Shown: positions 60,135-64,000 of the stretch, piece by piece
Position numbering within the stretch: the first letter of the stretch is position 1
How the letters are laid out: each line of letters begins with the position of its first letter
Assembly: GCA_021234155.1 (NCBI GenBank)
Contig: JAJEKV010000111.1
Span: 1 to 64,000, forward strand
Source of the DNA: Isoetes taiwanensis
Taxonomy: Eukaryota > Streptophyta > Lycopodiopsida > Isoetales > Isoetaceae
DNA: 64,000 nucleotides
Reading direction: 5' to 3'
Translations under genes and position numbers: made by a program
Notes under the pieces: generated by a model
What the model saw: only the letters and a program-made list of their open reading frames with translations
Databases searched by the model: none
Told to the model about the DNA's origin: nothing

Positions 60135-60941
60135 TCATATTACAAGCCCTCTTTTTCTTTGTGTACTTCTCGTAATGCGATTGTCATTACGTGGATGGCG
60201 TCGCCGGATCCGTAATGATTCTGTCCTCTTCATCAGTTTGTGGACTGGTTCCCCCCACCTTATATTTCTATATCTGTCCCTGATGTCTCCATATATCGGA
60301 CAATCACTAATCATGTGGTTCTCATCCTCTATTCTCCCCCCGTCACAGATTCTGCATATCCTGTCCTCCTTGTCTACCCCTCTCCACCTGTCTTTTTCGA
60401 TTCTTAGATCATGGCTTCCCATCCTAAATCGGCGATTGTGTCCCTTACGTTTTTCCCTAATATGTTATCCGGTATATCGATGTCCTACTTGTTGGTGCGG
60501 GTTAAAAACTTGTATGAGCCAGTCTGTCTTGGGTCCTGTATGTCTTTGCAGCCATGCTCTTGTCGCTATGTCTGCCCACTCCTCATTCCACTGCCCCTCT
60601 TCTATTAGGTCACTCAGGTTTAATCCCATCAATCTGGTCCATGTTGCCACCTCTTTAAACCATCCCGTGTTTTCGATGATATGCGATTTTGCTGATTCGG
60701 TGATTGCAATGCTGGACAGTTTCCCTTGTATGTCTCCCGCGTTGTCCCTGAGCAGGTACCTTATGGTTCTCTCCCACGCTCTCACTTCCATCGGTTTTTG
60801 CCCTGTTTCGATGACCATGATTGTCAGCGGCGTGTTTGTCCTTACCCTAAATTCCTGTCTGTGCCATTGCCTAAGTATTCCTTCCTGCTTTTCCCAGTTT
60901 CTTTCTGTTAAACCTGGCCCCCATGCTTCCGCTCCGTACAA
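60135..60941 (-). pseudogene. LINE ORF2 C-terminal region with zinc motif
   Basis: 60941-60465 encodes MYGAEAWGPGLTERNWEKQE and ILRQWHRQEFRVRTNTPLTI, the region after the LINE thumb (YGAE-W is common there). 60422-60135 reads MGSHDLRIEKDRWRG, then CRICDGG and a His/Cys pair within EDENHMISDC. The two frames are joined by a one-base shift near 60460. Confidence 0.85.
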
Positions 60942-61188
60942 TTGAGTGGTGGCTATTGACCTTGAATAGATAACATTTGATGTCCCAATCGGTTATTACC
61001 TTACATTACAAAAGTTTTTCATGTTAAAAAGTAGCTTCCTATAGGCTGATTAGAATCTGGCGTTAGCTCCTTTGGCCCATTTCCCGTACCATGTGCATCA
61101 TACCCTAGGTACCTATATTACATTGGTTCCTCTATCTCTTTACCTTTATATCCACGAAAGGTTTATGCACATTCTTGTGTCCAAAGAT

Positions 61189-62246
61189 GACTATCTTGGT
61201 TTTGCTAGATTCCTTTGTCGATTTTGTATCCTCCTGAGAATTGTTCCAAAATTTTGAGCGATCAGTGCATTCCTTTGTTCTTTGTTGCCATCATACTAAG
61301 ATCATCCGCATATAGCATTATCGGTACCTTCATGTCTCTCCTAGTGTGGGGCATGCTCGTCTCCCTGCTTTCGCTATGTACCTTTTGTGGTGCGTCTATG
61401 TATATTCCAAACAAAGTTGGGGATACTTGGGCAGCCTGCTTTTTTACCCGGTGTCGCAGTTATCGGCGATCCTTCTGTTCCATCTTAGCATACACCTTAT
61501 GATCTGATCTTGCTTATCGATCCTACCATACTTCTCGGGGCTTGCATGTCCATCAATCTTTTCAAACAACTTCTCTCTCGGGACTGTATCAAATGCTTTT
61601 CTGAAATCTACAAAGCAGCATATTATTTTCCTTCCCTGTGTTTTGTTCTGCTCTATTAATATCCAGGAGGGTCACGAGGTGATCTATGGTTGAGTGCTTC
61701 AGTGCGAACCCCCTTGCCCTTGTGCTCTCATGTTTTTCCTTCTTACGCCCATTTCTTTGGTTTGTTATCCGGTACCTTCCCAAACCATTTTCTTGAAAAT
61801 CGAGCTTACCATTATCGTCCTATAGTTCCCTGGATCTTTTCTATTTCCTGCCTTATGTAGAGGTATGACTCTGTTGTATGTCCACCTGTCTGGAAGTCCT
61901 GTATGTATGATGCCATTGAAAATGTCTGTAACCTGTCTACCAATTTCTGCTTTCAAAGACACGCCGGTGAGTTCCACGGTTAGTAGTATAGATCCGGTGC
62001 TTTGTGATTGGCCATCCTGTTTAGGGCTAGCATTACCGACATGTTGAAGCATGGTTTGTCCGATCATCTTTGTATGGGTATTGGTACCGAGGTGCCCCCC
62101 GTCTTGTATAATTTGTCCAGGTAACTCTCCCATCCCGCGGTTCCAATGCCATCTTGTTCGTCCTTTGCTTTCATATTGCTACCCCCTCCTTTGTTTTTGA
62201 ATCCTCTCCAAAATCTTCGGGGCTGTTTTTTCAGCATTTTCCCCAT
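61189..62246 (-). pseudogene. LINE reverse transcriptase fingers and palm
   Basis: 62246-62064 gives the pre-RT segment GWESYLDKLYKTGG. 62133-61765 gives NGIIHTGLPDRWTYNRVIPL, HKAGNRKDPGNYRTIMVSSI. Shifted frames then give FVDFRKAFDTVPRE and MLYADDLSMMATK. The catalytic Asp pair is present, but several one-base shifts break the ORF. Confidence 0.88.
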
Positions 62247-62335
62247 GTACCATTGGTGTTGTAACAGGTTGTTGTACCTCTTCTTCTTCAGTAATTATTG
62301 ACACCAAGTCTGATCCCTTTGTCCGATGAAATTGG

Positions 62336-63436
62336 CCATGGTTCTTCTTGTGCCATTAGACATTGATCCTTCTGTCACTACAAGAATATGCTGCCAAATA
62401 TATTGCACAAATTGAGAAGTGCCATTAGGTGTGCGCTTGAGCTACCTGAGCTTAAATAATACACATGAATATTTACTTGGTATTTTAGACCAACACATAC
62501 AAATTTTAGAAAGAAGAAGTCGTGGACATTGTTAATAGGCTAATGTAAATTAAGCAATAAAAACGACATGAAAATGCATCCTAAGTATCATGTCTCATTC
62601 ATGAGGATAGTAAGATGGAAATAACTCTAGGACCTTTCATTTTTCAGAATGATTTGCGTCTCATTTATGAGGATAAAGGTTCCCACTATATTTTGCACCT
62701 TTTTTTTAAAGATGGGAGAGGCTTTTTGAATTTTGGTCTTTGTTTGATGTTGTTTTAGAGGTTTATTTTTAGAGCATCCATGGCCTTTCATTCTTTGTTG
62801 CTGATTCTTACAGAGCGATGATGATAAATGTGGCGTCTATATATAATAGATTGAATACCCTTTTGGGCTTACACTCTTTTGGATCATTCCTCTAGACATA
62901 CCTTGAAAAGTGGCCCTTAGTACAAGAAGTTGGACCTTCAATTGTTGAACGGTCTGGAATTGGCTCGCTTATTTCCTGATAAAGAGGAATTTGCTTCTTT
63001 TCAACATGGTCCTTATGGTCAGCAGTACAACCTCCCTTCGCTCCAGTTCAGTCTATAGTTGATGTTGCCTTACCTTTTCCTATCATGTCATCTACTTCCA
63101 CTGCTCCTGTTGTTCCTCCTTCCCCAACTTCCCCTATAGTATAGACATCTGTGCTTGTTGTTTCTCCTGACTCTCGTGTTGATGATACTATTGATGTATC
63201 TTCTCATTTAATTCAAGGGCATGAGGTCTGATAGCCTCATTATTCAGTGTGCTAAAGTGCCTTGGAAAGGAAGAAGTTCAGTGGAATTCATATGAGTCTG
63301 GTCCTTCCAGTGTGAACTTATTAGGAAGTGGTGCTTCGACTACCTCTCTTCCTCACCATATTACGTGGCATGACAACTTGATATCATGTGATGAACAACT
63401 AGTTGATCATTTATGAGGCGACCAAATACCTCCAAG
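62336..63436. other. Mostly unassigned, with a retroelement-like ORF fragment
   Basis: 62920-63230 (plus) reads GPSIVERSGIGSLIS, VQSIVDVALPFPIMSSTSTA and SPDSRVDDTIDVSSH with an in-frame TAG, a proline/serine-rich style like the extra ORF of the gypsy element. No domain is recognised. The rest shows nothing. Confidence 0.35.
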
Positions 63437-63441
63437 TAGTA
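63437..63441. repeat. Target-site duplication TAGTA of the TRIM (left copy)
   Basis: TAGTA at 63437-63441 is repeated exactly at 63876-63880, directly after the right LTR. Confidence 0.88.
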
Positions 63442-63581
63442 TGTAACATTCCTGACCGACATGCTTAACTCTAGACATTTATAAGTAGTCACATCTACCC
63501 AGTTATGCCGGTGTCTTGGGAATTCTCCACAGATACATTCAAGGATCGAATACTCGAGCGGTCTTCTATGGGTCCGTTACA
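63442..63581 (-). repeat. Left LTR of the TRIM (140 bp)
   Basis: It has short inverted ends TGTAAC/GTTACA, and its partner is 63719-63875. Shared blocks include GCCGGTGTCT/GTCGGTGTCT, CACATTCAAGGA-like and AAGCGGTCTT-like segments. Confidence 0.85.
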
Positions 63582-63718
63582 ATCTCTCCCACTAGAATTA
63601 TGCTCGACCTCAAGCATCCAAGACTATGATAACCATATATACTAGTGATGTGTGTTTACCAAGGCTGTCATATAGGCATCCATGGAGACTCAAGCTCGAG
63701 ACCTGCTCTGATGCTAAA

Positions 63719-63875
63719 TGTAATGTTCTTAACCAAGATGCTCTTAACCAATTGGCAAAACCATCTAGACGTTTATGAGTAGTCGCTTCTAGCTATTTAT
63801 GTCGGTGTCTCAGGAACGCCCCACATGCACATTCAAGGAATGAATACCCAAGCGGTCTTTCATGGGCTTCTTATA
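63719..63875 (-). repeat. Right LTR of the TRIM (157 bp)
   Basis: Matches the left LTR with many substitutions and a ~17-base insertion near its left end. Confidence 0.85.
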
Positions 63876-64000
63876 TAGTACAAGAAAGATGAATTCTTTA
63901 TTGTGTACGTGTGGTTCTTCCTAGAGGGTTTGATTGCCTTCTCAACGTTTCTAGTCCCATATTATAGTATTAATGATGTATCTTGATCTCTATGAATATA

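Larger units (their letters stand above)
59878..62335 (-). mobile_element. LINE with pentanucleotide tail, 5' truncated
   Basis: Minus strand from 62335 to a tail seen as (AATAG)3 at about 59878-59895. Motifs in order: QPRRFWRGFKNKGGGSN (before RT), DRWTYNRVIPLHKAGNRKDP and GNYRTIMVSSIF (RT fingers), FVDFRKAFDTVPRE at about 61620-61575, LYADDLSMM (catalytic YADD) at about 61315-61302, a thumb region, and a C-terminal Cys/His zinc motif with CRICDGG and EDENHMISDC at about 60340. It shares F-x-D-F-x-K-A-F-D and the short-repeat tail with the LINE at 28-39 kb. The endonuclease is absent. Confidence 0.9.
63442..63875 (-). mobile_element. TRIM: complete miniature LTR retrotransposon (434 bp)
   Basis: Left LTR is 63442-63581 (TGTAACATTCC to GTCCGTTACA) and right LTR is 63719-63875 (TGTAATGTTC to TTCTTATA). 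The interior is only 137 bases. Orientation is minus: GCTCTGATGCTA at 63705-63716 is the complement of a methionine-tRNA-type primer-binding site (canonical complement GCTCTGATACCA), two bases from the right LTR, and CTCTCCCACT just after the left LTR is the complement of a polypurine tract. Perfect TAGTA duplications flank it. The LTRs differ considerably, so the insertion is old. It has no coding capacity and would depend on another element's enzymes. Confidence 0.9.

Noticed and set aside
1-64000. Host-wide reassignment of TAG/TAA to glutamine
   Set aside because: Copia and L1-type LINE frames hold many CAA/CAG and no TAR clusters, so the pattern is limited to elements at 52-58 kb and one codon in the ParB-like gene.

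Overview
The window is nuclear DNA of a plant-like eukaryote. The evidence is spliceosomal introns, a plant-type U1 snRNA gene with upstream-element and TATA promoter, a DUF8039-type domain known from plant transposon-associated proteins, and a dense nest of plant-style retroelements (Ty1/copia, Ty3/gypsy, L1-type LINEs, LARD- and TRIM-like elements). The lineage cannot be fixed from sequence alone; several families fit a non-flowering land plant, which is inference. Coding sequence is sparse, and most ORFs carry single-base frameshifts, so either the elements are old or the assembly has indel errors.

Layout. 0-3.4 kb: exons of a frame-disrupted Lys/Glu-rich nuclear-type gene. 3.5-5.1 kb: an ~810 bp tandem duplication. 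6.6-7.3 kb: a minisatellite. 7.66-13.6 kb: a long minus-strand L1-type LINE with poly(A) tail. 13.9-17.4 kb: microsatellites and unassigned DNA. 18.5 kb: U1 snRNA. 18.8-23 kb: exon-like modules repeated three times at two places. 24.7-28.0 kb: a truncated minus-strand Ty3/gypsy element. 28.2-39.4 kb: a plus-strand LINE split by a 7 kb composite of two non-autonomous LTR elements in opposite orientation, bounded by a perfect 5 bp target-site duplication.

40-50 kb: the most gene-like part. A minus-strand gene with a ParB/DGQHR-like motif lies divergent to a small three-exon DUF8039-type gene. The last exon of the latter is split by a nearly intact Ty1/copia element (44955-50017), and taking the element out restores its reading frame to a TGA stop. 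50.4-52.2 kb: another L1-type LINE (minus). 52.2-53.1 kb: a transposase-like ORF with in-frame TAG codons. 53.1-58.5 kb: a 5'-truncated Ty3/gypsy element with a long extra ORF after integrase. 59.9-62.3 kb: a second pentanucleotide-tailed LINE (minus). 63.44-63.88 kb: a complete TRIM with TAGTA duplication.

The observations most worth following up are the divergent ParB-like/DUF8039 gene pair with its hairpins, the composite LARD insertion, and the concentration of TAG/TAA (rarely TGA) at glutamine-like positions in the 52-58 kb elements. That last pattern suggests either methylation-driven CAG-to-TAG decay or stop-codon reassignment in the source of those elements.
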